64,000 nt of DNA from contig NZ_OESQ01000001.1 in the NCBI RefSeq assembly GCF_900240245.1, forward strand, positions 275,412 through 339,411, read 5' to 3'. The DNA is from Lachnoclostridium edouardi. Its GTDB lineage: Bacteria; Bacillota; Clostridia; Lachnospirales; Lachnospiraceae. The notes beneath the pieces are model-generated. The model was not told the origin of the DNA. It did no database searches and was given only the letters and a program-made list of their open reading frames with translations. This document shows, one piece after another, positions 24,315 to 33,205 of the stretch. The position numbers were made by a program, and so were the translations under genes. The stretch's first letter is position 1. Each line of letters starts with the position of its first letter.

Positions 24315-27300
24315 CTATAACTGCTCCTTTTCCACTTCTCTTATAATGGCAGATCTCCACTGGCTGCGCCGTCCTATTTGATCCAGCCGTTTCCAACCTT
24401 CCAGGGCTTCCTCTCTGCTGCCCTTTAAATCTTCCAGCAGAATATCCATCTCAGCCTCTTCTATACATATAGGCTTATCGCACTGACGGCATCTGAAGGC
24501 CGCCTTCATTTTTTGTATATATTGTTCAGCCCGCTCCAGCTGTCCGCTAAAAAGACACATTGCAATACAACGGTAAAGGATGGCCCTGGAATAATATAAG
24601 TCGCTAATGTGCTCCTCATTAAGGTAATCCCTGGATTCCTTGCTTTTCAGCCCCTCTTCAGCAATTTTAGCAGCCTGAACCTTATCCTTTTTAAACCAAT
24701 AGAAAAACTCTGCCAGCTCTTTTAAGGCGTCTTCATAATCATCCATATCCCCTGAATCTTTTGCCGCCTTTACAGACTGGAAAAAAGCTTTTTCCGCCGC
24801 CTTTAATTTTCCCTGACATGCCAGCAAATTTCCCTTTGTGCTGTAATACGAATAATCGTCAATTTTTCCTTCCTCCAACGCCTGGGAAATAGTCATGGAG
24901 CAAACTCCCATATCCCTTTTGTTGGCCGCCTTTTTATTGCAGGCATCCGCTTTTTTCAAATCATCCATACTCATATAAATATCAGTAGCTTTTTCATAAA
25001 ACTTGGCAGTGCCGGAGCCATACGCCTTTTTCAGGCATTCTAAGGCTTCCTTAAATTTTCCCATTTCTTCATATACATCCGCCAGTTTCTGAAGAAATTT
25101 CTTTCTTCCTGGAAACCTTTCGCAGCACTCCTCATAAACCTTGGCCGCCTTTTCATATTCTCTAATCTGATAATATAAAACCCCAAGCTCTTCGTAGAAA
25201 AATGCATTATCCTCATCTTTTCCCAGCTGGAAAGCCTTTTCCAGCATTTTTCTGGCCTGCTCATACTGTCCCTGATATCTGTAGGTCCGCCCGGCATTAC
25301 AGTACGCGTATCCGTTTTCCGGATCTAGCTTAGCTGCTTCCATAAAATCAGCCTCAGCCTTATCCCATACGCAGCCGTTTAAATACAAAATTCCCCTGGC
25401 AATGTAATAGTAGGCCTCCTGAGTCAGTTCCAGCTGGCGGTCTGCATGGACAATTCCCTTTTCCAAATATTTTTTGTCTCTTTTGTTTTCCAAAAGCCAG
25501 CTGTAAATATCTGTAAGCATATCGTTTGCCCTGGCATCCTCCGGGTCCAGCTCCAGCATCTTTTCAAAAAGAGGAATGGCCTCCTGCCTTTTTCCCATAT
25601 GAACATAGCAGTCCCCAATTCCATAGTATAAACTGGGCACGTCCTCATACTCTTCCCTGCATTTTTCATAACATTCTAAAGCTTCCTCATATTTTCTGTT
25701 GCCCCTAAGCATCAAGGCCTCAATCCAAATATAATAGATACTTTCCTGATCTATTTCTCTGGCCTTTTTCACCATGGCAAGAGCCTCTTCCTTATCCCTT
25801 AACTGGTCGCAGCATAAGCTGATTTCCAAATATGTATCTGCCTTTTGGGATTCTGTTAATTTATTTTCCGGCTCTTCCTCTTTATGGTTTTTCTCTAAAA
25901 TGTCTCTCAGCATCTTACGGCTTTTTTCCACATCTTCTCTTGTCTCCGGATGCTTTCTTAATGACTTGGCCTTATAATACTCAAACAGCAGGCTGGAAAT
26001 ATTCTGCTCCTTTGCCATCTCGTCTAAATTCTTCAGCCTGTCTGGATAATCCAGTTCACAGTACACCTCTGCCGCCAGCTCATACATTTTTACATATCCA
26101 GGGTAAAGGCCGTGCATAGCATAAAAATCATCTATCACACCTCTGGCGTCCTTTAACCCGCTGTAGCACTCCTGGCGCATCATATATGCCGGGAAATAAT
26201 CCGGCTCTTTTTCCAAAACTTCAGTGCAAAAATCTATTGCAGCCTTAAAATCCTCTTTCAGCTTTTTCACCCTGGCTGATTCCATAAGCACGCCTTTGTG
26301 GTCTGACATTAATAAACCTGCTTTTTTCAGTTCTGCCTCAGCCTGGTCTAACAGCTGTGTTTTGTCCTTCTCTGTTTCCCACTGATCTTCATAAAGACGG
26401 GCCAGAATAATATTCACCGACACTCTGTTCCCTATTTTTTCTTCCTTTTCCTCGCCTTCTAAAGATTCTGTTTTTTTCTCCAGAATATTCTCCAGCTTTT
26501 TCAGACACTCCTCAGCCTCTTTAAACTGATTTAAGCTGTAATGCATTTTCTGCAACAGATTATAATATTCCTCTTCATCTTCCTTCTCAGGCTGATTTTT
26601 AGAAAGAAGACCAATTCCTTTTTCTGATCTGTCATTTTGAAGATAACACCAGCCTAAATCCAGCCTTACCTTCATATTTTCCGGCTCCTCCTCAACCTGG
26701 TTTTCTAAAGATAAAATCAGGTTTTCATTGGCAGCCTCCAGCTGCTCGTCCAACTCCTTGCTTCTGGCCCCTGTGCGGAGAGCGCTGATTGTATAATCCT
26801 TAGACTTTTTATAATCCTGCTTCTCCAAATAATAAGCTCCCAGCTTTTGATTAGCCAGCACATGCTGAGGAGTTATGTCAAGCACCTTTTGGAAAAATTC
26901 TGCCGCCTCGTCGAAATGCTCTGTATCCCATTTCACTCTGGCCGCTATATACACAACTCTTTCGTCATCTCCCAGAAGACTTACTACCTGGTCTACAATT
27001 TGATTGGCCTCATCCTTCCTGCCCTCCAGACAATATACTCTGGCCCGCTCCAGCTCCATATATGGATGGCGGATTTCCAAAGCGTCCGCCTGCTGTAAAA
27101 TAGACTTTGCTCCCTCTAAAGAGCCCTCCTCCATTTTATCTGACAGTTCAAAAAACAGACGGATAAATAAATCATACTCCCCCTGGTCGTCTCCCTGAAA
27201 ATGTTCATAAGGAAGCCAATCTCCTTTTTCGCATCTTACGGCTACAAAGTCTACAAAATTTTTAGGGAATTCCTCATAAAGAGCCTCTTTTTGCTCCCCA

Positions 27301-27713
27301 AAGCCCCATGTCTCCCCAATTTGCTTCCACACCTGTGAAGGCAGGCGGAAATGATTTGCCAAAAAGTTGAGAAGTCCCTTTCTGCACTCTTCCTCAGTAT
27401 CCAGATTCATACAGATTTCCCTGGAAAATAATTCCCTCCACTCCTCCAAATCCTGTCTTCTTTTTATAGAACTGTACACTGCCTCAATATCTTTCAGCCA
27501 GGCCTCTGTCTCCGTCAGTTCCCTCTCCTCTTCCTGGTCCTCTTTTCTCACGTACTGACATGCTGTTTCATAAGCCTCCCTAAGGCTTTTAAACCCTTCT
27601 GGATCGTCCTCCGGATTTACATTTACTAATTTTTCCCTGTAGGCCTTCCGGATGCTGTCTTCATCCTTACACATATCTATCCCCAATATTAAAAACGCCT
27701 GCTTATCATCCAT
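24315..27713 (-). CDS. Giant TPR protein with degenerate N-terminal J domain
   Basis: Protein of 1132 residues; the ATG at 27713 (MDDKQAFLILGI) is preferred over one 10 codons upstream because CTCCTCCT (AGGAGGAG on the coding strand) precedes it. Residues about 1-60 look like a J domain (DSIRKAYREKL...GFKSLREAYETACQYV), but the HPD loop needed to stimulate Hsp70 is replaced by NPEDDPEG. The rest is at least a dozen tetratricopeptide-like repeats (for example PYMELERARVYCLEGRKDEA and NGYAYCNAGRTYRYQGQYEQA). No signal peptide; cytoplasmic. It is followed directly by hscC and preceded by a zinc-ribbon membrane protein. Probably a scaffold that brings clients to the Hsp70. Confidence 0.82.
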   Translation of the reverse strand: MDDKQAFLILGIDMCKDEDSIRKAYREKLVNVNPEDDPEGFKSLREAYETACQYVRKEDQEEERELTETEAWLKDIEAVYSSIKRRQDLEEWRELFSREICMNLDTEEECRKGLLNFLANHFRLPSQVWKQIGETWGFGEQKEALYEEFPKNFVDFVAVRCEKGDWLPYEHFQGDDQGEYDLFIRLFFELSDKMEEGSLEGAKSILQQADALEIRHPYMELERARVYCLEGRKDEANQIVDQVVSLLGDDERVVYIAARVKWDTEHFDEAAEFFQKVLDITPQHVLANQKLGAYYLEKQDYKKSKDYTISALRTGARSKELDEQLEAANENLILSLENQVEEEPENMKVRLDLGWCYLQNDRSEKGIGLLSKNQPEKEDEEEYYNLLQKMHYSLNQFKEAEECLKKLENILEKKTESLEGEEKEEKIGNRVSVNIILARLYEDQWETEKDKTQLLDQAEAELKKAGLLMSDHKGVLMESARVKKLKEDFKAAIDFCTEVLEKEPDYFPAYMMRQECYSGLKDARGVIDDFYAMHGLYPGYVKMYELAAEVYCELDYPDRLKNLDEMAKEQNISSLLFEYYKAKSLRKHPETREDVEKSRKMLRDILEKNHKEEEPENKLTESQKADTYLEISLCCDQLRDKEEALAMVKKAREIDQESIYYIWIEALMLRGNRKYEEALECYEKCREEYEDVPSLYYGIGDCYVHMGKRQEAIPLFEKMLELDPEDARANDMLTDIYSWLLENKRDKKYLEKGIVHADRQLELTQEAYYYIARGILYLNGCVWDKAEADFMEAAKLDPENGYAYCNAGRTYRYQGQYEQARKMLEKAFQLGKDEDNAFFYEELGVLYYQIREYEKAAKVYEECCERFPGRKKFLQKLADVYEEMGKFKEALECLKKAYGSGTAKFYEKATDIYMSMDDLKKADACNKKAANKRDMGVCSMTISQALEEGKIDDYSYYSTKGNLLACQGKLKAAEKAFFQSVKAAKDSGDMDDYEDALKELAEFFYWFKKDKVQAAKIAEEGLKSKESRDYLNEEHISDLYYSRAILYRCIAMCLFSGQLERAEQYIQKMKAAFRCRQCDKPICIEEAEMDILLEDLKGSREEALEGWKRLDQIGRRSQWRSAIIREVEKEQL

Positions 27714-27785
27714 GAATTCTACACTCCTCCTATGTTTATACAAAATTTTTATGTAAAAATTTTATCTTCAAATTTTAATTCTGAT

Positions 27786-28565
27786 TTAGACTCTTAACAG
27801 CTTTCTAGCCAGGGAAAAACCGGCTCCTGCAAAGCTGCAGGTATAAAGCAGCTCTTTTCTAAAATCCACGGCGCCTAAGGCCAGTTTTAGTCCTCCCGCC
27901 ATACCCCTCCACTGTTCCGGATTTTCAGGCAGCTTATTTAAGGCTATCCCTGATACAAATACTGCTGCCGCGCATAAAAGGAAGGGCAGAAATCCTCTTC
28001 CCACATCATATTTTTTCAGCCGCACTTCCCCTCCAAAAGACTTCTTAGACAAAATCCACAGGCTCCAGATCAGGCCAATTAACACAGTCCCTGCCGCTGC
28101 GCCTAAATAAACAGCCAGACTGTAATTTTTATCTGCAGCCATTGTCTCAATACTGCCAAGACCTTCTCTTCCTGTCCAGAATGTCCATGTCATCAGCCCT
28201 GTCATGCCTGCCATTAGAACAAATGAAATAAGCTGCATACACCTGGAAGCAAACACCAGGATTTTTCCCATTTTCTGCGCACCTTTATGACCTATGCTTT
28301 TTCCTTTTCTTCTGGACCTTCCTCTTTTTACTTTCCTGCCGGAAGGCCGTTTTCTGCCTTCTGTTCTCTGTCTTTTCCGGCTTATCCTTTTTTCTTCTAT
28401 GTAATCATCTTCAAGGAGCTCTGCTTCCTCTGCCTCCTTATTTTCATCTAAATATTCCCTCTGAAAATTCTCTTCCGGATCTTCTTCCATCTGTAAATTC
28501 AGGGAAGCGCCGCAGTGATTGCAAAAATTGCCTGTTGCCTCATGGCCGCATTTACGACAAATCAT
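27786..28565 (-). CDS. Zinc-ribbon membrane protein
   Basis: Protein of 259 residues. It begins with a zinc ribbon (C3-R-K-C6 ... C15-N-H-C18), then an acidic stretch, a very basic Lys/Arg segment (about 58-95), and three or more hydrophobic segments (near 110-132, 150-172 and 190-210) fitting transmembrane helices. It is not recognised as a named family. It precedes the J/TPR and hscC genes in the same direction and may anchor that chaperone pair at the membrane. Confidence 0.7.
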   Translation of the reverse strand: MICRKCGHEATGNFCNHCGASLNLQMEEDPEENFQREYLDENKEAEEAELLEDDYIEEKRISRKRQRTEGRKRPSGRKVKRGRSRRKGKSIGHKGAQKMGKILVFASRCMQLISFVLMAGMTGLMTWTFWTGREGLGSIETMAADKNYSLAVYLGAAAGTVLIGLIWSLWILSKKSFGGEVRLKKYDVGRGFLPFLLCAAAVFVSGIALNKLPENPEQWRGMAGGLKLALGAVDFRKELLYTCSFAGAGFSLARKLLRV

Positions 28566-28702
28566 CTGACTGTACCTCCTTTATTTTTCTTCGTTTGTAT
28601 TGCACATTGCTTCCAGTACAATAACAGTACGCCGCTATGGGTAATCATACCACATTTTAGGTAAAAATGATAGTAATAAAGAATCCCTGAAAGAGGCCGC
28701 AT
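28562..28702 (-). CDS. Possible 46-residue leader ORF upstream of the zinc-ribbon gene
   Basis: ATG at 28702 is preceded by GAAGGAGGG at a proper distance, and the frame of 46 codons ends in a TGA that overlaps the ATG of the zinc-ribbon gene (ATGA), the usual sign of translational coupling. The peptide (MRPLSGILYYYHFYLKCGMI at the start) is not recognised and rather hydrophobic. A hairpin AATCC...GGATT (28683-28728) overlaps the start, so it could equally be chance sequence in a terminator. Confidence 0.35.
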   Translation of the reverse strand: MRPLSGILYYYHFYLKCGMITHSGVLLLYWKQCAIQTKKNKGGTVR

Positions 28703-28728
28703 AAAACTACCCTCCTTCAAGGATTTCA
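28683..28728 (-). terminator. Imperfect hairpin downstream of hom
   Basis: AATCCTTGAAGGAGG and CCTCTTTCAGGGATT on the minus strand pair with a few mismatches, followed by CTTTATT. It lies 45 bp after the hom stop codon. The T run is weak, so termination is only possible. Confidence 0.4.
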
Positions 28729-28772
28729 TTATAATTTTACTTAAAAATATAGATTTTTCTCAGCTTATATTA

Positions 28773-30056
28773 TTAATACACACGGATAATTCCAGAAATT
28801 TCCTTTAAAACTGACATTCCCTTTACTATGGCGATAGCGTCGTTAAAATGGCTTTCCAGCACCTTATCTGTGATGATCACCAGCTCTGCAATGCCGTCCC
28901 GGCTTTTCTTCTGAACAACCTGGGCGATGCTCACGTCGTTATTGCCCAGCACCCCGGCAATATTGGCCAAAGCGCCGGCCTTATCCAGCACCTGAATTCT
29001 CATAAAGTAGCGGCTTTCTGTGGAGCCGATCTCCTTTACAGGCACCTGCCTGTAGCAGCTGCATCCCGTTCTTCCACAGCAATCGTGAAGAATATTTCCC
29101 ATAGTGTCAATAATATCTCCCACAACTGCGCTGGCCGTAGGCATCTCTCCTGCCCCTCTTCCCATAAACATTGCGTCCCCGCAGGCCTCTCCATGTACAA
29201 ACACTGCATTAAAGGAATCCTTAACAGACGCCAGGGGATGACTGTCAGGCAGGAGCACAGGGTGAACCTTTACCTCAATGCCATCCTCTGCCTCTCTGCC
29301 CATGGCAATCAGCTTTACTACATAGCCGAATTCCTTTGCGTACCGAATATCTTCTGCTGTTATTTTCGTAATTCCTTCAGTGTGAACCTGGGAAAATGTA
29401 ACCCTGGAATGAAAGGCCATAGATGCCATAATAGCCAGCTTTCTGCCTGCGTCATATCCTTCCACATCAGAAGTAGGATCTGCCTCGGCATACCCTAAAT
29501 CAGTAGCCAGCTTTAAGGCCTGTCCATAGTCCATCCCCTCGTCTGACATTCTGGTCAGAATGTAATTGGTGGTGCCGTTGACAATTCCCATAACCTCTGT
29601 CAGCCGCCCGGCTCCTAAGCTTTGCTTTAAGGCCCGCACAATGGGAATAGCGCCGGCCACAGCCGCCTCATATTGAATATCTCCTTTAAATCTTCCCGCC
29701 TGATCCATAACCTGCTTTCCGTGCTCAGCCAGCAAGTCCTTATTGGCCGTCACCACCTGCTTGCCTGCGGCAAGGGCCTCCATCATATAGGTAAGAGCCG
29801 GCTCAATGCCTCCCATAACCTCTACTACAATCTGTATTTCAGGATCTTTTACAATCTCCTCCCAGTTGTCAGTGAGAATATCCTCAGGAATTCCCGGCCT
29901 TTTTTTACTTTTATTTCTCACCAAAATTTTCTTTATTTCCAGACTGGCTCCAGTTTGACTTAAAATTTCGTCCTTCAGCTGTTCTGCCAGCTTATATACT
30001 CCTCCGCCTACAGTTCCAACACCTAAAAGAGCGGCCTTAATCACTTTTTTATCCAT
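28773..30056 (-). CDS. hom: Homoserine dehydrogenase
   Basis: Protein of 427 residues that reduces aspartate semialdehyde to homoserine for threonine and methionine. The Rossmann motif LLGVGTVGGGVYKL is at the N-terminus, followed by VVEVMGG, VTANKDLLAEHG, VNGTTNYILTRM, and the catalytic region LGYAEADPTSDVEGYDAGRKLAIMA. A C-terminal ACT domain (about 350-427, YFMRIQVLDKAGALANIAGVL) is the usual threonine-feedback site. It is not next to thrC or thrB. asd, which makes its substrate, is at 55.8 kb. No T-box or riboswitch was seen in the leader. Confidence 0.95.
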   Translation of the reverse strand: MDKKVIKAALLGVGTVGGGVYKLAEQLKDEILSQTGASLEIKKILVRNKSKKRPGIPEDILTDNWEEIVKDPEIQIVVEVMGGIEPALTYMMEALAAGKQVVTANKDLLAEHGKQVMDQAGRFKGDIQYEAAVAGAIPIVRALKQSLGAGRLTEVMGIVNGTTNYILTRMSDEGMDYGQALKLATDLGYAEADPTSDVEGYDAGRKLAIMASMAFHSRVTFSQVHTEGITKITAEDIRYAKEFGYVVKLIAMGREAEDGIEVKVHPVLLPDSHPLASVKDSFNAVFVHGEACGDAMFMGRGAGEMPTASAVVGDIIDTMGNILHDCCGRTGCSCYRQVPVKEIGSTESRYFMRIQVLDKAGALANIAGVLGNNDVSIAQVVQKKSRDGIAELVIITDKVLESHFNDAIAIVKGMSVLKEISGIIRVY

Positions 30057-30259
30057 GCTTTACCTGCCTTCCTCTGTATCTCCTTAGATTTTTCTCCTAT
30101 TATACACATACAAAGCTATTGAGTAAACTCTTTTTTTCATCCTGTATTTTCCCTGCGCCCCTTTTATTGCAGGAAATATTGTCCTATGATACAATAACAG
30201 ACAGGGCCTGCAAAAACACTGGCCTGGCAGTTACTATATAATACTCTGGAGGACTTAAA

Positions 30260-31102
30260 ATGAAACTATGGGAAACACTTAAAGAATTTTTAGTAATTAC
30301 TTTTGCAACTATCATTGTAGCATCAGCTGTCTTTTTCTTTATGATTCCCAGCCAGGTATCAGTGGGAAGTATTTCCGGTTTAGCCATAATATTAGCCAAC
30401 ATCATACCATTAAAAATTTCTCTGATTACCTTTATTCTGAATACCTTTCTGCTGATTGTAGGCTTTCTGTTTATCGGAAAAGATTTTGGGCTTAAAACAG
30501 TGTATACTTCCATTTTGCTTCCTTTTGTTTTAGGAATATTGGAGCTTCTTTTTCCCAACAATCTGTCCATAACAAATGATCCCTTTTTAGATGTAATCTC
30601 TTACATTTTTTTAGTCAGCGTCGGTCTAGCAATGCTGTTTAACCACAATGCCTCCTCCGGCGGCCTGGATATTGTGGCAAAGCTGCTGAACAAATACCTG
30701 CATATGGAATTAGGCAAGGCTATGTCCTTAGCAGGCATGTGCGTAGCCCTTTCATCAGCTTTCTTTTATGATAAGAAAATTGTAGTTCTCAGTATACTGG
30801 GCACTTATTTAAACGGAATTATTTTAGATCACTTTATTTTTGGATTTAATGTAAAAAAACGGGTTTGTATTCTTTCAGAATATGAAAAAGAAATTAAAGA
30901 CTTTATTCTCCACAGTCTTCACAGCGGCGCCACTATTTATGAAGCCATGGGCGCTTATGATAATAAAATCAGAAATGAAATTGTGACTATTGTAAATAAA
31001 AGCGAGTACGCCACGTTAATGTCCTTTATTTCCAAAACAGATAAAAACGCCTTTGTCACTGTATATACAGTAAATGAAATTATTTACCGTCCTAAGAAAT
31101 GA
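30260..31102 (+). CDS. YitT family membrane protein
   Basis: Protein of 280 residues with five or six hydrophobic helices in the first 200 (for example FLVITFATIIVASAVFFFMIP, with GSISGLAIILANI and NHNASSGGLDIVAKLL, both YitT signatures) and a C-terminal soluble DUF2179 domain (about 205-280, LHSGATIYEAMGAYDNK...). The transported substrate of this family is not established. Transcribed alone, divergently from hom; GGAGG lies nine bases upstream of the start, and a strong terminator follows. Confidence 0.88.
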   Translation: MKLWETLKEFLVITFATIIVASAVFFFMIPSQVSVGSISGLAIILANIIPLKISLITFILNTFLLIVGFLFIGKDFGLKTVYTSILLPFVLGILELLFPNNLSITNDPFLDVISYIFLVSVGLAMLFNHNASSGGLDIVAKLLNKYLHMELGKAMSLAGMCVALSSAFFYDKKIVVLSILGTYLNGIILDHFIFGFNVKKRVCILSEYEKEIKDFILHSLHSGATIYEAMGAYDNKIRNEIVTIVNKSEYATLMSFISKTDKNAFVTVYTVNEIIYRPKK

Positions 31103-31113
31103 TTTAAAAACAA

Positions 31114-31152
31114 GCCCCCTGAGAAAATTCTCAGAGGGCCTATTCTTTGTTT
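31114..31152 (+). terminator. Terminator shared by yitT-like gene and rpmF
   Basis: GCCCCCTGAGAA (31114-31125) pairs with TTCTCAGAGGGC (31128-31139) with one mismatch and a 2-base loop, followed by a T-rich tail. It separates two convergent genes and probably acts in both directions. Confidence 0.75.
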
Positions 31153-31173
31153 CATTTAAATCACTGCTTGAAA

Positions 31174-31356
31174 TTAGTTTTCAACGCTAACGATTTCTTT
31201 TTTATTATAAGATCCGCAAGCCTTGCATACTCTGTGAGGCATCATTAAAGCGCCGCACTTGCTGCATTTTACTAAGTTTGGAGCACTCATCTTCCAGTTT
31301 GCTCGACGGCTGTCTCTTCTTGCTTTAGAAGATTTATTCTTTGGACAAATAGACAT
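31174..31356 (-). CDS. rpmF: 50S ribosomal protein L32, zinc-binding form
   Basis: Protein of 60 residues starting MSICPKNKSSKARRD, the standard L32 start; the ATG at 31356 has AAGGAGG seven bases upstream, better than the GTG two codons earlier. Two CxxC pairs (CSKCG and CKACG) form the zinc ribbon, so this is the zinc-containing (C+) version. The coding region overlaps no other gene but follows the YceD-like gene almost directly, the common bacterial order. Confidence 0.96.
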   Translation of the reverse strand: MSICPKNKSSKARRDSRRANWKMSAPNLVKCSKCGALMMPHRVCKACGSYNKKEIVSVEN

Positions 31357-31358
31357 GG

Positions 31359-31886
31359 TCACACCTCCTTAAACTGTTTAAAAATATCCTGGATAACTGA
31401 CATCCTTGGGTCCGGCGAACTGCGCTCGCACTGGCAATCCCCATGGTTGAGATTGCGCCCACATCTATTACAAATCCCTTTGCAATTCTCATCGCACAGG
31501 ACTTTCATAGGTAAATTCAGCAATAGTTCATTGCGAACCAGCTGGTCTACATCCAGATAATTACCACTTATATAGGGCTGTTCGTCCAGATTTTCCACCC
31601 GATCCTCCTCAGACTGATTAAGGTCCAGGGATATATCTATGTCCAGATCAAAGTCAACTTTTACCGGCTCCAGGCAGCGGCTGCAGGGAATCATCAGAGA
31701 AAGCGCCGCCTTCCCTGTGGCTTCCAGCTTTCTTCCACCTGTATGCTTTACATGTAAAACTACCGGCTTTTTCTCCCTGATCTCATATGTGCCGTCAGGC
31801 CCGTGAAAACAGGTCATCTCTATATCTGGGGTGTAATCCTTCTCTTTTCCTTCGCAGGTAAACAACTCGGATAAGTTAATCTGCAT
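31359..31886 (-). CDS. YceD/DUF177 family protein
   Basis: Protein of 175 residues. The conserved DUF177 features are LMIPCSRCLEP in the middle and, near the end, NLPMKVLCDENCKGICNRCGRNLN, a cysteine-rich signature. The family is linked to 23S rRNA accumulation and nearly always lies immediately upstream of rpmF, as here (the gene ends 3 bp before the L32 start). Confidence 0.9.
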   Translation of the reverse strand: MQINLSELFTCEGKEKDYTPDIEMTCFHGPDGTYEIREKKPVVLHVKHTGGRKLEATGKAALSLMIPCSRCLEPVKVDFDLDIDISLDLNQSEEDRVENLDEQPYISGNYLDVDQLVRNELLLNLPMKVLCDENCKGICNRCGRNLNHGDCQCERSSPDPRMSVIQDIFKQFKEV

Positions 31887-31985
31887 ATTAATCTCCTAAT
31901 ACGCACCTATGCTATTATACATACGCGTTTTTCTTTTGTCAACCAGTTTTTTCTATTTTTCAGGCTGACAAAGCTTATTTTCTGA

Positions 31986-33176
31986 CTAAACTAAAGCTAA
32001 TGTCTCTCTTGCAATAGCAAGCTCTTCATTGGTAGGAATAACCATAACCTTAACCTTGGAAGCCGGAGTAGAGATCATAGTTCTCTCGCCTCTTACTTTG
32101 TTCTTCTCGTCGTCGATTTCCACGCCTAAATATCCTAAGTAAGAGCATACGGCCCCTCTGATTGGCTTATCATTTTCGCCTACGCCTGCTGTAAAGGCAA
32201 TGGCGTCAACTCCGTTCATAGCTGCCACATATGCGCCAATGTATTTTGCTACGCGGTAAATAAATGCCTCAATAGCTACATGAGCGTTGTGATCTCCTTC
32301 GCCCTGAGCCTTCTGAACATCACGGAAGTCGCTGGAGATTCCTGACATACCCAGAATACCTGATTTCTTATTCAGAATATCCAGAACCTCATTGACTGTC
32401 TTTCCTTCTTTATTGCAGATAGACTGAATAACAGCAGGGTCCACGTCGCCGCTTCTGGTTCCCATAATCAAACCTTCCAAAGGAGTCAGGCCCATGCTGG
32501 TGTCCACACATTTGCCGCCGATAGAAGCAGAGATGCTGGCGCCGTTTCCTAAATGGCAGACAATAACTTTTCCTGCTTTTGGATCTAATTCGCCGAACTT
32601 TAAAGCCTCCTTTGAAACAAAGCTGTGGCTGGTTCCATGGAAGCCATATCTTCTGATTCCGTATTTCTCATAGTACTCTCTTGGGATTGCATACATATAT
32701 GCTTTTTCTTCCATGCCCTGTCCAAATGCAGTGTCAAACACAGCTACGTTTGGAACACCTGGCATTGCCGCCTCACAAGCCTCGATTCCGATTAAGTTGG
32801 CCGGGTTGTGAAGAGGTCCTAAGTCAAAGCATTCTCTGATAACGCGTTTTACGTCTTCGTTTACAACAATAGAGTCGCTGTAAACCTGTCCGGCGTGAAG
32901 AACACGGTGGCCTACTGCGGAAATTTCCTTTGTATCGGCAATTACGCCGTGAACAGGATCAACTAAAGCGTCCATAACCATCTGCACTGCTACCTTGTGG
33001 TCAGGCATTGGGCTTTCTACTTCATATTTATCTTTTCCTTCTGGCTTATGAGTCAGTTTGGAACCTTCAATTCCGATTCTTTCGCAAAGTCCCTTTGCCA
33101 GAACGGCCTCATTGTCCATATCAATTAACTGGTATTTCAGGGATGAACTACCGCAGTTGAGAACTAAAATTTTCAT
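31986..33176 (-). CDS. ackA: Acetate kinase
   Basis: Protein of 396 residues that makes ATP and acetate from acetyl phosphate. It has the N-terminal VLNCGSSSLKYQLID, GHRVLHAGQVYSDS, VFDTAFGQGM, YGFHGTSHSFV, CHLGNGASISAS and GLMMGT-like LIMGTRSGDVDP motifs of the family. It lies 29 bp after pta in the same operon, the normal order for acetate fermentation. Confidence 0.97.
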   Translation of the reverse strand: MKILVLNCGSSSLKYQLIDMDNEAVLAKGLCERIGIEGSKLTHKPEGKDKYEVESPMPDHKVAVQMVMDALVDPVHGVIADTKEISAVGHRVLHAGQVYSDSIVVNEDVKRVIRECFDLGPLHNPANLIGIEACEAAMPGVPNVAVFDTAFGQGMEEKAYMYAIPREYYEKYGIRRYGFHGTSHSFVSKEALKFGELDPKAGKVIVCHLGNGASISASIGGKCVDTSMGLTPLEGLIMGTRSGDVDPAVIQSICNKEGKTVNEVLDILNKKSGILGMSGISSDFRDVQKAQGEGDHNAHVAIEAFIYRVAKYIGAYVAAMNGVDAIAFTAGVGENDKPIRGAVCSYLGYLGVEIDDEKNKVRGERTMISTPASKVKVMVIPTNEELAIARETLALV

Positions 33177-33205
33177 CTTAAAGAATCTCCTTATCTATAT
33201 AATCA

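Noticed and set aside
28773..30259. T-box or threonine/lysine riboswitch in the hom, asd or dapL leaders
   Set aside because: No GGGTGGTACC-type T-box sequence and no lysine-riboswitch pattern were found; leaders are too short or too plain.
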